64,000 nucleotides of DNA from Leptolyngbya sp. SIOISBB (lineage in GTDB: Bacteria > Cyanobacteriota > Cyanobacteriia > Phormidesmidales > Phormidesmidaceae). Below, one piece after another: positions 10,046-19,340 of this stretch. The notes under the pieces were generated by a model, which was given only the letters and a program-made list of their open reading frames with translations, searched no databases and was not told the origin of the DNA. Position numbers and translations under genes: made by a program. The stretch spans positions 7,712,026-7,776,025 of the forward strand of contig JAAHII010000001.1 of assembly GCA_010671905.1 (NCBI GenBank). Direction: 5' to 3'. Position 1 is the first letter of the stretch. Every line of letters starts with the position of its first letter.

Positions 10046-10774
10046 ATGACTTCAAAAGCATCCTGTATTGTATTACCGATAATTACGATCGCGACCCATA
10101 TTACTCTGCTCAGATCCCTTCCACGACCGGTGAGTGAATCCTTTTCTCTGGCGATGCCAACTGTTGAGCATCCCCTCGATGAGCAAGCAGTTGCCTGGAT
10201 TTCTGAAGCAGCTGATCCAGAGCTCATGGACAAAGATTTGCTTGAGATACCCTTAAACAGTCTCCAGGCTGAAATCCGACAGCTATCAGCCCAGCATGGG
10301 TGGAGTGTGACGTGGTTTAGCCTGCTATTGCCTCAAGTCTTTAAGCAGAACTGTGGTATCGACTTAGCCTCTATGCCTCTTCCCAGCCAAGTGGCCGCGG
10401 CCAACCGATTGAGTCTGACTTTAGAGGCTAACTTGAGCCCTGAAGCCAGGTCAGCCCTGGGGATGGAAGACGAAATGCAGGCAATGTACCAACGTCTTGA
10501 AGCTCAAATGCGAGGCGCATCTGTCGAGGTGCGAGCTCACTTGGCAGACAAAGCAGCTCAGCGGTTAGCGGCCATCATGCCGAATGCTCAAGCCCTAGAG
10601 GTTGCTCAGCATGACTCTTTTGCCGTGGCCATGCTGCATCTAGCGATTTTGTCTGATGTATGGAACCAAACAGAGCCATCAGAGCCGATGGCTGGTGGGG
10701 TGGTGAGATCATCCTGCACTGTTCCCGCCGATAATCGGGAGCGTCATAGCCCGCTCAGACTGGCCCTTAAATAA
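10046..10774 (+). CDS. Hypothetical protein, divergent from RHH gene
   Basis: 242 residues. GAGGTGG lies 5 nt before the ATG and decides the start. The N-terminus (about 5-25) is hydrophobic and could be a signal or anchor; a second Met (MPTVEHPLDEQ, residue 37) would give a cytosolic form. The rest is predicted helical, with a charged stretch around residues 130-180. No family recognised. It shares the intergenic region and TAGTTC/GAACTA palindromes with the divergent RHH gene, so co-control is likely. Confidence 0.6.
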   Translation: MTSKASCIVLPIITIATHITLLRSLPRPVSESFSLAMPTVEHPLDEQAVAWISEAADPELMDKDLLEIPLNSLQAEIRQLSAQHGWSVTWFSLLLPQVFKQNCGIDLASMPLPSQVAAANRLSLTLEANLSPEARSALGMEDEMQAMYQRLEAQMRGASVEVRAHLADKAAQRLAAIMPNAQALEVAQHDSFAVAMLHLAILSDVWNQTEPSEPMAGGVVRSSCTVPADNRERHSPLRLALK

Positions 10775-10866
10775 AGGGCGATCGCAACAAAATGCTATCT
10801 CTGGGCAACCCAACCCAAGATCAGCCGGTATTCTAAAGGTCGCTCAAGATAGCTGTGGTGGAAAAC

Positions 10867-11622
10867 ATGAATTTCAATCGTTCGCACATCTGGCACTGCA
10901 CCGGGGCGATCGCGACAGCGACCGTGGTCACTGGCACGTTTGTAATGATGTCAGCCCCCTCTACCCAGGCTCAAGACAACTTGACCACTCAGCCCCGTAT
11001 TCAGATTTCGCCGCAGGCTTTGTCAGAAATCCGTGAAGCGCCTTTTAGTGAGCTCTTTGATATTGGCGATAGCGAAGCTTTTGCGGTTAAAGATCAGGAC
11101 TATAACGCCGCCCAACCGGCTATTGGCTTTTTTAGTTTGTGGGGCGATGTGCCCTCGCGCGAGGCTCTCGGCGTGGCGGTGAAGTATTGCTTTGAAGATA
11201 CGAGCTTAGCGAGAGCGAATGCCGAATTGGTCGAAATGAAGCTGATGGATGGTGAGACTGAACTGGTCACGATTGATCAGGTGACGGTGTCGCGGGCTGC
11301 TTATCTAAATGAGGTTCAGCCGCCGAGGCAAAGTAATGTCCACACCTCTTTTTATTACGACCCTTGGTACGACCCGTTTTACTACTCTCCGTTTCGGTTG
11401 GGGGTGACGGTGGCACCGCCTGTGTACACTCCGGGGGTGAACTGTAGTGCGGGGGCGGCGTTATTTGACTTGACGCCTGTGCAGGATGAGATCGCCGCTC
11501 TGCCCGAGCAAACCCTGAATGTCCGGCTGCTGTTTAGCAACGGGGCCACCGAATATTGGCGGCTAGGAGGCGGCACAGTGAGCGAACTCAAGCAGCTGCC
11601 CACGATCGCGGCCATGCAGTAA
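10867..11622 (+). CDS. Secreted hypothetical protein
   Basis: About 251 residues from the ATG at 10,867; tandem GTG codons at 10,855 are an alternative. A signal peptide is clear: a hydrophobic core around GAIATATVVTGTFVMMSA, then a likely cleavage at TQAQ. The mature part is a soluble domain with a Tyr/Pro/Phe-rich segment (FYYDPWYDPFYYSPF) and two cysteines (VKYCFED, GVNCSAG). No family recognised. Location is probably periplasmic or extracellular. Confidence 0.7.
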   Translation: MNFNRSHIWHCTGAIATATVVTGTFVMMSAPSTQAQDNLTTQPRIQISPQALSEIREAPFSELFDIGDSEAFAVKDQDYNAAQPAIGFFSLWGDVPSREALGVAVKYCFEDTSLARANAELVEMKLMDGETELVTIDQVTVSRAAYLNEVQPPRQSNVHTSFYYDPWYDPFYYSPFRLGVTVAPPVYTPGVNCSAGAALFDLTPVQDEIAALPEQTLNVRLLFSNGATEYWRLGGGTVSELKQLPTIAAMQ

Positions 11623-11729
11623 GCGCAGATAGCGTCTGCCAACAGGACTCACCCATTAGACCCGCATATCTTCGATAGTGGGAAATGGCTAGCTGTATCA
11701 GTCGCCCGAGGCGGGGTATCGTGTGTGGC

Positions 11730-12425
11730 CTATGGCTGAGCGATCGCCTCACGATCGCTCACGATGCCATCCGCAATCTTTAAGTCTTCGGGTGTGGTGA
11801 CTTTCAAGTTAGTCTCTTCGCCCGGCACAATCTTGACGGGTAGTCCCACTTTCTCAAACAAGGCAGCATCGTCAGTCACGCTCCAATGGTTGGCCTTACC
11901 TTGGTCATGGGCGGCTTTCAGCGGCCCCACATGAAAGCCTTGGGGAGTTTGGGCCGCCCAGAGGCGACTGCGATCGGGGGTGGCCTCAATGATGCCGTCA
12001 TCATTCACCACTTTAATGGTGTCCTTGACAGGAATAGCAGCGATCAGGCCAGGACAAGTCTGTAGCGTCGCCGCGCAGCGATCGAACAGCTCCGGCGTTG
12101 CCAAACACCGAGCGCCATCATGAATCAGAACCTGGTCAGCGGTTGATGGTAAGGCCTGCAAGCCGTTGTAAACCGACTCCTGACGAGTGCTGCCGCCGGG
12201 GATGAGGACGATGGTTTTTGGGAGTTTTAAGGTGTCTAAAATTGCGAGCAGAGCCGGTTGATCGACGGCCTGACAGATGAGGCCGATCCAGTCAATGCTC
12301 TGGCTGGCGGTCGCCGCTTGCAAAGTCCAGGCCAAAATCGGTTGACCACGTAATGACAAGAGCAGTTTGTTGCGATCGCTGCCCATGCGACGCCCCACTC
12401 CAGCAGCCGGAATCAACAGATGCAC
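11730..12425 (-). CDS. ispD: 2-C-methyl-D-erythritol 4-phosphate cytidylyltransferase
   Basis: Third step of the MEP isoprenoid pathway: MEP + CTP to CDP-ME + PPi, cytoplasmic. 231 residues, normal length. Seen: the N-terminal nucleotide-binding loop IPAAGVGRRMGSDRNK, GGSTRQESVYNGL, the metal/substrate motif LIHDGARC, IPVKDTIK, AAQTPQGF and the C-terminal DDAALFE and G-EETNLKVTTPEDL. All key motifs are intact. In cyanobacteria this pathway feeds chlorophyll phytyl, carotenoid and quinone synthesis. It is monocistronic and divergent from the GT9 gene at 12,595. Confidence 0.96.
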   Translation of the reverse strand: MHLLIPAAGVGRRMGSDRNKLLLSLRGQPILAWTLQAATASQSIDWIGLICQAVDQPALLAILDTLKLPKTIVLIPGGSTRQESVYNGLQALPSTADQVLIHDGARCLATPELFDRCAATLQTCPGLIAAIPVKDTIKVVNDDGIIEATPDRSRLWAAQTPQGFHVGPLKAAHDQGKANHWSVTDDAALFEKVGLPVKIVPGEETNLKVTTPEDLKIADGIVSDREAIAQP

Positions 12426-12594
12426 GACAGGCTCTCCCTTAGCAGTGTTCCTCCCTCACCCTACCCTGAAACCAGTTCCCTCCAGACTGATAAGCAAATC
12501 TGACCGTGAATTATTGATCCTTTTGTTGGTAACTACGCATCCTTACTGGCCACGTTCCTCTAGAATGTGGAACGGATAAGCAAGATGGACAGCT

Positions 12595-13560
12595 ATGCAA
12601 GTACTGGCTCTCGTTCCTGGCGGAATCAGCGAACAGCTTCTCTTTTTTCCGACGCTTGAGCATCTCAAACAAGCCTTTCCGAAGGCTGAAATTTCAGTCG
12701 TGGTCGAGCCGGCGGCGGCAGCGGCTTATCGCGTTTCTAAAGTGGTTAAGTCCACAATTCCTTATCCATTTGGGAAGAATAACAGCCCGGCTGACTGGGC
12801 CAACCTGCTGGGTATCGTGCGCGATCTCGAGTACGAAGTGGTACTCACGACCACCCAAGACTGGGCAACTGCACTCATGCTCTGGCTGAGCGGCGTCCCC
12901 ACTCGTGTGGGCTACCAAGGACCAGCGAACAATCTATTTTTGACGGCGACTGTACCCGATAAACCGCAGCAATATGCGGCCTTTCGCTATCACGATTTGC
13001 TAGCGCCGCTAGAGCTGTTTGACCCCTGTCTAGATATCACCATCAATGTGCCTCAAGGCGATATTGGCTGGGTCCAGGGCCAACTGCAAAGCCAAGAAAT
13101 CGGTGATCAGGGGTACGTGTTGATGTATCCAGGCCCGGCAGAAGGTCAACCGGATGATACTTACCCGCCAGAGAGTTGGATCGCGATCGCGCAAGATTTC
13201 CAGCGCCGTCAGCCGGGGTTGCCCCTCGTTTTGCTGCAACAGCCCGAAACTGCCGCAGCCGTTAAAGTGATTTCTCAAAGCGTCCCGGCGCTTAAGGTGA
13301 TACGCCCGGATAACTTGGGTCAGATTGCCGCCCTGGTTGCGGGGGCTAATCTGCTGTTGACCACGGATAGTTACATCTCTGAGTTAGGGGTCGCGCTCAG
13401 TGTCTTCACCCTAGGATTATTTGGCGGCAATAAACCCAGCGATCGCCTGCCTCCAGTTAACGAGACGGAACAGCGCTTTTTGGGCATTACTTCAGCGACC
13501 AACAAAGTTGCCGATATTAATGTTGACACTGTGATGAAAAAAGTTTGGGGTGAGGGCTAA
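12595..13560 (+). CDS. Glycosyltransferase family 9 protein
   Basis: 321 residues resembling ADP-heptose:LPS heptosyltransferases (GT9, GT-B fold). N-terminal VLALVPGGISEQLLFFPTLEHL matches the family's opening, GVPTRVGYQGP follows, and the C-terminal donor half has VLMYPGPAEGQ, the sugar-nucleotide region LVLLQQPET and the loop LLTTDSYISELGVAL...GLFGG. Cyanobacterial members often act in surface polysaccharide assembly. The donor is uncertain because some family motifs are modified (TTDSYISEL where TxDSGxxHLA is usual). Confidence 0.85.
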   Translation: MQVLALVPGGISEQLLFFPTLEHLKQAFPKAEISVVVEPAAAAAYRVSKVVKSTIPYPFGKNNSPADWANLLGIVRDLEYEVVLTTTQDWATALMLWLSGVPTRVGYQGPANNLFLTATVPDKPQQYAAFRYHDLLAPLELFDPCLDITINVPQGDIGWVQGQLQSQEIGDQGYVLMYPGPAEGQPDDTYPPESWIAIAQDFQRRQPGLPLVLLQQPETAAAVKVISQSVPALKVIRPDNLGQIAALVAGANLLLTTDSYISELGVALSVFTLGLFGGNKPSDRLPPVNETEQRFLGITSATNKVADINVDTVMKKVWGEG

Positions 13561-13637
13561 TGCTTAACTTCTGAGCGATCGCTCAGCGCGTCGAAGCTGC
13601 ACAGAATGGATCTTGTCCTGTATAGAGAGGTCATATT

Positions 13638-14156
13638 GTGGAAAAAATTAAAGGTCAAGCCGGGAAAGTGGGTGAACTCATCTTTGCGGTTGACACTGTA
13701 ACGACGTATAAAAAAACGATTACGCTGACCTGGGCCATCCTGCGAGAGACCGGCGTTTTGCTGTGGTTGGTGATTTGTTTGGGGTTCGTGGGGGCCGAGT
13801 GGTTTTGGCAAAAGTCAATCGTGCTGGGGCAGTCTGCTCGAACCTGGTATGAAGGGCTCAAAGAACCCGGGGATGAAGAGCCGAAGTCAGCTACAGAAAT
13901 GGGGCAATCAGCTTTATCCGCTTTCAGCACGGGGGCCGATACGCTGCTTTATCAGGCCAAAAAGCAGCTGGGCATTGAGGCTGAGCCCCCAGCCCCTAAG
14001 CCGAAAGAGGCTAAAGTGAAAGCGCCCCCCGTTCCGGCTCCAGCCCCCCCCAAGCCAACTGAACCCGAGGTTTCGTCAACGACGACTGCGGCTCCAGCCC
14101 CCCCATCAATAGATGCCCTGAGTTCTGAGGCTGACGACACTGCTGACGATAGCTAA
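13638..14156 (+). CDS. Membrane protein with Pro/Ala-rich tail
   Basis: 172 residues from a GTG start, supported by AGAGAGG 8 nt upstream. One transmembrane helix (about 38-56, LLWLVICLGFVGAEWFW) follows a short N-terminal segment. The C-terminal third is Pro/Ala/Glu rich, low complexity and acidic at the end. No family recognised. It lies 77 bp after the GT9 gene, and a terminator-like hairpin follows, so the two may form a transcription unit. Confidence 0.7.
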   Translation: MEKIKGQAGKVGELIFAVDTVTTYKKTITLTWAILRETGVLLWLVICLGFVGAEWFWQKSIVLGQSARTWYEGLKEPGDEEPKSATEMGQSALSAFSTGADTLLYQAKKQLGIEAEPPAPKPKEAKVKAPPVPAPAPPKPTEPEVSSTTTAAPAPPSIDALSSEADDTADDS

Positions 14157-14183
14157 CGGTCTTGCCGCTAACGGTCTTTAGGA

Positions 14184-14231
14184 AGCCTGGGTTCCCCGAT
14201 TGTGACTGAGGGAATCCGGGCTTCGTTGTTT
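14184..14231 (+). terminator. Hairpin terminator candidate
   Basis: Arms AGCCTGGGTTCCC (14,184-14,196) and GGGAATCCGGGCT (14,210-14,222) pair along their length, allowing two G-U type pairs, and are followed by the T-rich tcgttgttt. It sits just after the 13,638-14,156 gene. Confidence 0.6.
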
Positions 14232-14403
14232 AAGAGCAGCGATCACTCTCGTTATGTTAGTGGAATTGAGCCTAACGGCTACGAAATTGCCCCTTTGAGT
14301 CCCGTATCGCCACAAACAAGGACGATGGCAAAACTTGCCAACCGCGACTCAATACCGCCGTCATACGGTAACTGTTGAAAAGCCAATTGATGGTCGAGGA
14401 GTC

Positions 14404-15529
14404 ATGATGAACCGACGTTCATTTCTGCAATTTTCATCTACTTGTGCAGCTTCAGCCTTCACGAGCCAGCTAGTTTCCGGGTGTAGCCCCTTCCAAAGCA
14501 TGAAAACTGTGCCGACGACTCAGTCAACTTGGTGGATGCCCGATGAAGCTGAACCCCATGAGCGCACGTGGATGGCCTTTGGGGCCAGTCGGGAAATTTG
14601 GGGACGCAGGCTACTACCAGCCGTGCAGGAAAATTTAGTCACCATTGCCAATGTGATCGCGGAGTATGAACCCGTTTCCATGCTGGTGCGAGAGGCGGAT
14701 TACGACCTCGCTGTCCGCCAACTAAGCTCATCAGTCACGCTCATTCCCTGTCCCTTGGATGACTTTTGGATGCGGGATATTGGCCCGGTTTTCGTCAAAA
14801 GTGATCAGACCCCGATGGGCGGCATTGACTTCAACTTCAATGGTTGGGGGCAAAAGCAAGTCCACAGTCAGGATGCGGAAGTGGCTCAGTTTGTCATCGA
14901 TCAAGTGGGGATGCAGGCGATCGCCACCCAATTGGTCTTGGAAGGCGGCGCGATCGAAGTCGATGGTCGCGGTACAGCGATGCTGACCGAAAGCAGTGTG
15001 CTCAACCCTAACCGCAATCCTGATCTGAGTAAGTCAGAGGTGGAAGCCATCCTTAAACTGCTGCTAGGGTTCCGCAAGATTATTTGGCTACCGGGCATTC
15101 GCGGCAAAGATATTACCGATGGCCACATTGACTTCTATGCCCGCTTTTTCTCCACCTGGGGCCATCGTGGCGGCCTATGAGCCCGATTCGGCCTTCTTCG
15201 ACCATGCCGTGACGAACACCAATCTGGAGATCCTGCGCGAGGCGACCGACGCCGACGGGCAGCCGCTAACGGTGATCGTGGTAGAAAATCCTCAAACCGT
15301 TCGACCTCAGTTTGAAACGGCAGAATTTGCCGCTGGGTATATCAACTACTACATCGTGAACGGCGCAGTGATCATGCCCGAGTTTGGCGATGATGCAGCG
15401 GATAGTAAGGCAAAATCGACTTTACAAGACCTCTATCCGGGCCGTGATATTGTTCAGCTCAATATTGATGCGATCGCGGCGGGGGGCGGCGGCATCCACT
15501 GCACCACCCAACAACAACCCCGACGCTGA
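14404..15529 (+). pseudogene. Exported agmatine deiminase-family protein, frameshifted
   Basis: Peptidyl-arginine/agmatine deiminase family (guanidino group to ureido group plus ammonia). The ATG at 14,404 follows a GAGGAG site. The N-terminus has a twin-arginine motif (NRRSFLQF) and a lipobox (LVSGC), so it is predicted to be a Tat-exported lipoprotein, unlike cytosolic AguA. Seen: WWMPDEAEPHERTWMAF, DDFWMRDIGPVF, LEGGAI, DGHID and, in the second frame, the catalytic-Cys motif GGGGIHCTTQQ. Frame is lost at a T5 run (15,145-15,149); removing one T restores ARFSPPGAIVAAYEPD and a full-length protein. It may be intact in vivo. Confidence 0.85.
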
Positions 15530-15533
15530 GCAA

Positions 15534-16160
15534 TCACGATTCCTCAAGTGCCTCGGCGGCGGCAACTTGAGCGGCTTCCATCTCCGCAGTGCCAAAGCGG
15601 TCAAGATACTGACCATAGCCCTCGGCGGCTAAATCAGCCACTGGAATAAAGCGTAGAGCCGCCGAATTCATGCAATAGCGTTGCCCCGTCGGTTTTGGCC
15701 CATCGTTAAACACATGCCCCAGGTGAGAATCAGCTTGGCGACTCCGCACCTCAGTTCGGGAGATAAAGAACGAGCGATCTTCGCGCTCCACCACATTGTT
15801 GGGTTCTAGCGGTTGGGAAAACGATGGCCACCCCGTCCCCGAAGCAAACTTATCGGCTGAAGAGAACAGCGGTTCGCCCGAGACAACATCAACATAGATG
15901 CCTGCCTTTTTGTTATTCCAGTAGGTATTTCTGAAGGGGCGCTCGGTAGCGTCTTCTTGGGTGACGGAATACTGCAAATCAGTCAGCTGAGATCGCAACT
16001 CGGCATCAGTCGGTTTCTGAAAGCCCGAGGGTGCATTTAAGGTGGCTACGGGTGTAGCGATCGGTGCAGCGATACCGGTGTCGCTGGGAAGTTGAGTGAA
16101 TAGAGTCGCTGCCCCCAGCACAATACTCGCGAGGACTAGCCAGTACAGTCGTTTCATCAA
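15534..16160 (-). CDS. msrB: Peptide-methionine (R)-S-oxide reductase, exported
   Basis: Reduces the R epimer of methionine sulfoxide in proteins. 208 residues: an N-terminal hydrophobic signal segment ([20 protein letters not shown]), then a full SelR/MsrB domain with [34 protein letters not shown] and the catalytic [11 protein letters not shown]. The structural zinc CxxC pairs of many MsrBs are absent ([10 protein letters not shown]), as in the non-zinc group. The signal sequence points to the periplasm or thylakoid lumen. It is convergent with the deiminase gene, with only 4 bp between them. Confidence 0.93.
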   Translation of the reverse strand: MMKRLYWLVLASIVLGAATLFTQLPSDTGIAAPIATPVATLNAPSGFQKPTDAELRSQLTDLQYSVTQEDATERPFRNTYWNNKKAGIYVDVVSGEPLFSSADKFASGTGWPSFSQPLEPNNVVEREDRSFFISRTEVRSRQADSHLGHVFNDGPKPTGQRYCMNSAALRFIPVADLAAEGYGQYLDRFGTAEMEAAQVAAAEALEES

Positions 16161-16350
16161 ACTTCTTCACTCCCCTGCCAAAAGCTTTCGTTACTTAGCG
16201 TAACGATTTTTTAGGTCCAGGTGAGAAATTGAGATCGGCAATTCTCGTTTCTTACTTAAGGCTGCTTGCAGACTATCCGTCGATACCTAATCGCACGTGA
16301 CTGCCTCACTAGCATTAGAAAGCTGTATTACCGATAACCGAGAGGACATC

Positions 16351-16524
16351 ATGAATCACGATATGGAACCAATCTTGCTGGATTCGACGGATTCACAAGC
16401 GGTGGGCGATTTGGTGATGTCGCTCATACAAAACAAGTCCAAGAATACATGGCACTTAATGAATACCAAGAGGACATCACCCGCGAAATCCGAAAACTTG
16501 TATCCCTCCAGATCAGAATGCTGA
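16351..16524 (+). CDS. Possible small ORF, doubtful
   Basis: 57 codons from an ATG preceded by GAGAGG (MNHDMEPILLDSTDSQAVGD). A second frame over the same DNA reads KQVQEYMALNEYQEDITREI and on to a stop near 16,533, which looks more protein-like than the 3' part of the first frame. The pair could be one small gene broken by a frameshift. No family recognised. Confidence 0.25.
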   Translation: MNHDMEPILLDSTDSQAVGDLVMSLIQNKSKNTWHLMNTKRTSPAKSENLYPSRSEC

Positions 16525-16717
16525 AAGGGAGATAGTTTTGGGAGGGGCGCTCTATCAGCTTCTATTTAAGAACAAGTTCAAGTTTTCATTAAAGGCAGAG
16601 AAGTTAAATGGGCAATAAGACGACAAAGTATCAGCCGAGATTAGGCAGAATTTTGTTCTGACTCTAAATTAGAACCAACTTACCTAAAAAAATAGCGGCT
16701 ATACTACGCCCCTCAAT

Positions 16718-17422
16718 GTGTCTAGCCCAAATAAGCAAATTGTATGGACAGCACTGTCTATAACTAGCGAAGAATATTTTACCCAAAAAGTTCATCCTTC
16801 CCATTTGAGGAGACAAACAAGAGCTGCCTATCCGATAAGAGTCAGACTAGAAGTTCTAGGTCATAAGACATCTGACGATAGAATACGTGAGAATTTAAAG
16901 GTTCAGTCAGGGAAAACTATAGTATGTCTATATCGAATTTCGGCAATGAATCCTAGACAGCTTGAACAAGATCTAGAGTTACCAAACATTAGAGCATCAC
17001 TTGTTGCTTATCATAATGTTGCACAAAAAAGTCAATGGTACCTTCGCTTTTTCATTCCGGGTCCTGATAGAAGATACAATCCCGGCGTAGCTGTCGTACG
17101 GAGTTTCAGAGTACCTAGACTGGTAGACTCTCTTAAGAAAGCACGCCAGAAAATGAAACTTTTAGAACAGGAGAAATATTCAGGAACATATTCAGAAGAT
17201 TTTGTCTTGCGCAGTGAGATCAGTGACAATTTATCCATAACAGTCTCTAGTAGAAAGTCATACTTTTTATTTTGGAGTTACAGCAAGGTAAGACTATACT
17301 TCTTAGTTTCCAGTAAGACGAATACCTTTAGCGAGTCTTTCGACTCAGATGATGTTAAAATTGTTATAAATGCACTATCCTCAGCAGAAAAATTAGCTGC
17401 AAAACTTATAACTCAGTTATAG
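16718..17422 (+). CDS. Hypothetical protein, AT-rich
   Basis: 234 residues from a GTG start with no visible Shine-Dalgarno sequence. Clearly lower GC and different codon use than the flanking genes, which suggests recent transfer. The sequence is basic in the first half (HLRRQTRAAYPIRVRLEVLG) and shows alternating strand/helix patterns but no motif I recognise. It is isolated, with about 800 bp of noncoding DNA downstream. Confidence 0.5.
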   Translation: MSSPNKQIVWTALSITSEEYFTQKVHPSHLRRQTRAAYPIRVRLEVLGHKTSDDRIRENLKVQSGKTIVCLYRISAMNPRQLEQDLELPNIRASLVAYHNVAQKSQWYLRFFIPGPDRRYNPGVAVVRSFRVPRLVDSLKKARQKMKLLEQEKYSGTYSEDFVLRSEISDNLSITVSSRKSYFLFWSYSKVRLYFLVSSKTNTFSESFDSDDVKIVINALSSAEKLAAKLITQL

Positions 17423-18240
17423 AAATAGAAAATCTTAAGCAGCTGCATCATTCTACAGTCAATGGCTGGGTTGTCATAAGATTTTTGAGAACCACATCTT
17501 CCATGCAGTTTGCCTTCTCGTTTTATGCAAGCAGATGCTTCTGAACAGGGAGTCTAAGCGTACAACACTCTGGTGACTGTTGAGATGGGGCTCACAAGTT
17601 TTTGGGCTCCAATTCATTGAGCTTTATGAATTGCAAAACAGGGCTTTAGCAATAAACTTTGGGAAGTCGCCACTTCGTGCCCAACACCTCAGCTCAGCAG
17701 ATGGTCTGGAAGCTTTAGCTAAGTTACATAGTTTATCTCCGCCGCGAGCTTTCACCGTTAGCTTAGAGAATTGAACTTTGTACGAATGTCTTCTGAGTTA
17801 ACGGGCTAGCAATTCGAGCAAAAAGCCTTTTAGAATGAAGGCCTGATCATTGCCGAGAGTCCTGGTTGCAGGCGGTGGCGATCGCCTGCAACTGTAAAGC
17901 TGATTTCAACCCCTGGTGTACGTACACTTGGGGGCATTTTTGAGTGGGTGGTGAAACTGATATGGCATTTTCTTCAGTCGTACGGGCTTTGGGGCGATCA
18001 CCCCAATCTCACCCCACAATCCAAGAACAATGCAGAACCCATAATGTATATCGACAGGCACTATAGTGATTTTTAGGCGAACTATCGACTTAGAACAGCG
18101 ATCGCTCGGCAGTTTTATTGGTAAACCTGAAATGACAGAAATTGCGGCAGGGTTGAAATTTCTAAAACTGCGCTGACACACTCTCAACCCAATTAATACC
18201 CCGCCATGCTTGTAAAAGATTTCCTCAAAGACAGCGGCTA
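17423..18240. other. Long noncoding region
   Basis: No ORF here is convincing on either strand; short open frames at 17,580-17,774 (+) and 17,906-18,187 (-) lack ribosome-binding sites and family-like sequence. The only structure seen is the hairpin at 17,909-17,943. Confidence 0.45.
17909..17943 (+). terminator. Hairpin with T-run
   Basis: CCCCTGGTGTAC / GTACACTTGGGG forms a near-perfect stem centred on the palindrome GTGTACGTACAC and is followed by gcattttt, consistent with a rho-independent terminator. It is about 490 bp past the nearest upstream plus-strand gene. Confidence 0.4.
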
Positions 18241-19047
18241 TTATTTCGTCCGAATATATCGAGATAAATGATATGCCGCGAGTTGCACGTCTTCTTGCTG
18301 AAGCCTTGCTGGCTCCTGCTCAATAAAGGCCGGTAGGGCTTTGGGGTTGAGAACCCAAAGATTGCTGCGCTTACCTTTGGCGGTTGACTGGACATACCAT
18401 CCAGGAAAGACAATCACTGCCTTGACGGGGAAAATTTTCCCTGTGCTTTCTTGTAAAACTTGTCGACTCCAATCAGCTTGAGCTTTTGCCTGAGTAACGG
18501 GATCACGGTAAGGCGACTGTCCATTAATCAACAAAGTTTCTCCATCAAACTGTATTTCAGAATGTCCTTTACTAGGTTTGCTATAGGTTTTGGTTTCAAC
18601 GGTGAAAATGCCGCGATCGCTAATGATGATGTGGTCAACATTGAACCCATCGCCCAAAATATCGTGAAAAACTCGATACCCTTTCGCCTGTAAATCCGAT
18701 AAATATTGGCCAACGGCTTTCTCTCCATCCCTTGCCATTTTGAGTCGCCTAGTCCGCTTCACAATAAAGAACAGCCTAATTAGGGAAACACCAATTACTG
18801 GAATGGCAACAATCAAGGCAGCACGCGGGTTCGGTGGAGTTTGGGTATACCATTTGTGCCATTCTTGGTAAACCATTACAAAGCTAATGGCGATTGCGGC
18901 AATCCATAGAATTGCTGCGTCGTTGATGAGACGCTCTAACTCTTCATCTAAAGATTGGCCCGGATTCCGAAGTGGCTTAGCTTTCAGGGGTGATTGGCGC
19001 TTAGGAAAGCCTCGTTTCTTGAAAAACGCCACAGCAATAAACTCCAC
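18241..19047 (-). CDS. NERD domain membrane protein
   Basis: 268 residues from a GTG start. Two transmembrane helices (about 46-60 and 76-96) precede a NERD (nuclease-related) domain of about 120 residues: ARDGEKAVGQYLSDL, GYRVFHDI, FNVDHIIISDRGIFTVETKTY. The D...E-x-K nuclease-like core (VDH...VETKT) is present. NERD proteins are linked by homology to restriction-like nucleases; their role is mostly unknown. The C-terminus (KRSNLWVLNPKALPAFIEQE) is typical of membrane-bound NERD proteins. It may be part of the accessory DNA downstream of mfd. Confidence 0.85.
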   Translation of the reverse strand: MEFIAVAFFKKRGFPKRQSPLKAKPLRNPGQSLDEELERLINDAAILWIAAIAISFVMVYQEWHKWYTQTPPNPRAALIVAIPVIGVSLIRLFFIVKRTRRLKMARDGEKAVGQYLSDLQAKGYRVFHDILGDGFNVDHIIISDRGIFTVETKTYSKPSKGHSEIQFDGETLLINGQSPYRDPVTQAKAQADWSRQVLQESTGKIFPVKAVIVFPGWYVQSTAKGKRSNLWVLNPKALPAFIEQEPARLQQEDVQLAAYHLSRYIRTK

Positions 19048-19154
19048 TAGTCAATTCCACCATTACAGTGCCCATTAACGACATCTCTGTGACGGTGAAA
19101 GGTTTGTGCAACGTCTCATTGGGATAACGATTCATTGGGATAACGATAGATAGA

Positions 19155-19325
19155 TTAGGCGATCGCTCCTATACCTGCACCTTCCTTCTCTTGTAATCCA
19201 GCTCGCATGAGTTGAAACCATTCCAGCAGATTGCCGAGCTGCCTCTCGGATTTCAGCACCCCGAGCCCACGGACGGTAATTAGACTTTTCCTGTAGCTTG
19301 CACCACTTTTGACAAGCGATTACAT
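19155..19325 (-). pseudogene. Duplicated 3' end of mfd (fragment)
   Basis: On the minus strand one frame reads [20 protein letters not shown], then [20 protein letters not shown] and a stop: the C-terminus of Mfd, closely matching the end of the intact gene at 20,728 ([20 protein letters not shown]...). Weaker similarity reaches back to about 19,320 (LVKSGASY against HLKSRFVY). There is no start, and a stop lies upstream in frame. The fragment and the true mfd end flank a 1.4-kb insert carrying a PIN toxin pair and a T5orf172 gene. Confidence 0.85.
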
Positions 19326-19340
19326 TCACTTGTCTGCCCT

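Noticed and set aside
13573-13588. Palindrome CTGAGCGATCGCTCAG as an operator
   Set aside because: It is an extended HIP1 (GCGATCGC) site; these are scattered genome-wide in cyanobacteria and do not indicate an operator.
17906-18187. 93-codon minus-strand ORF
   Set aside because: It runs through the hairpin at 17,909-17,943, has no ribosome-binding site and random-looking composition.
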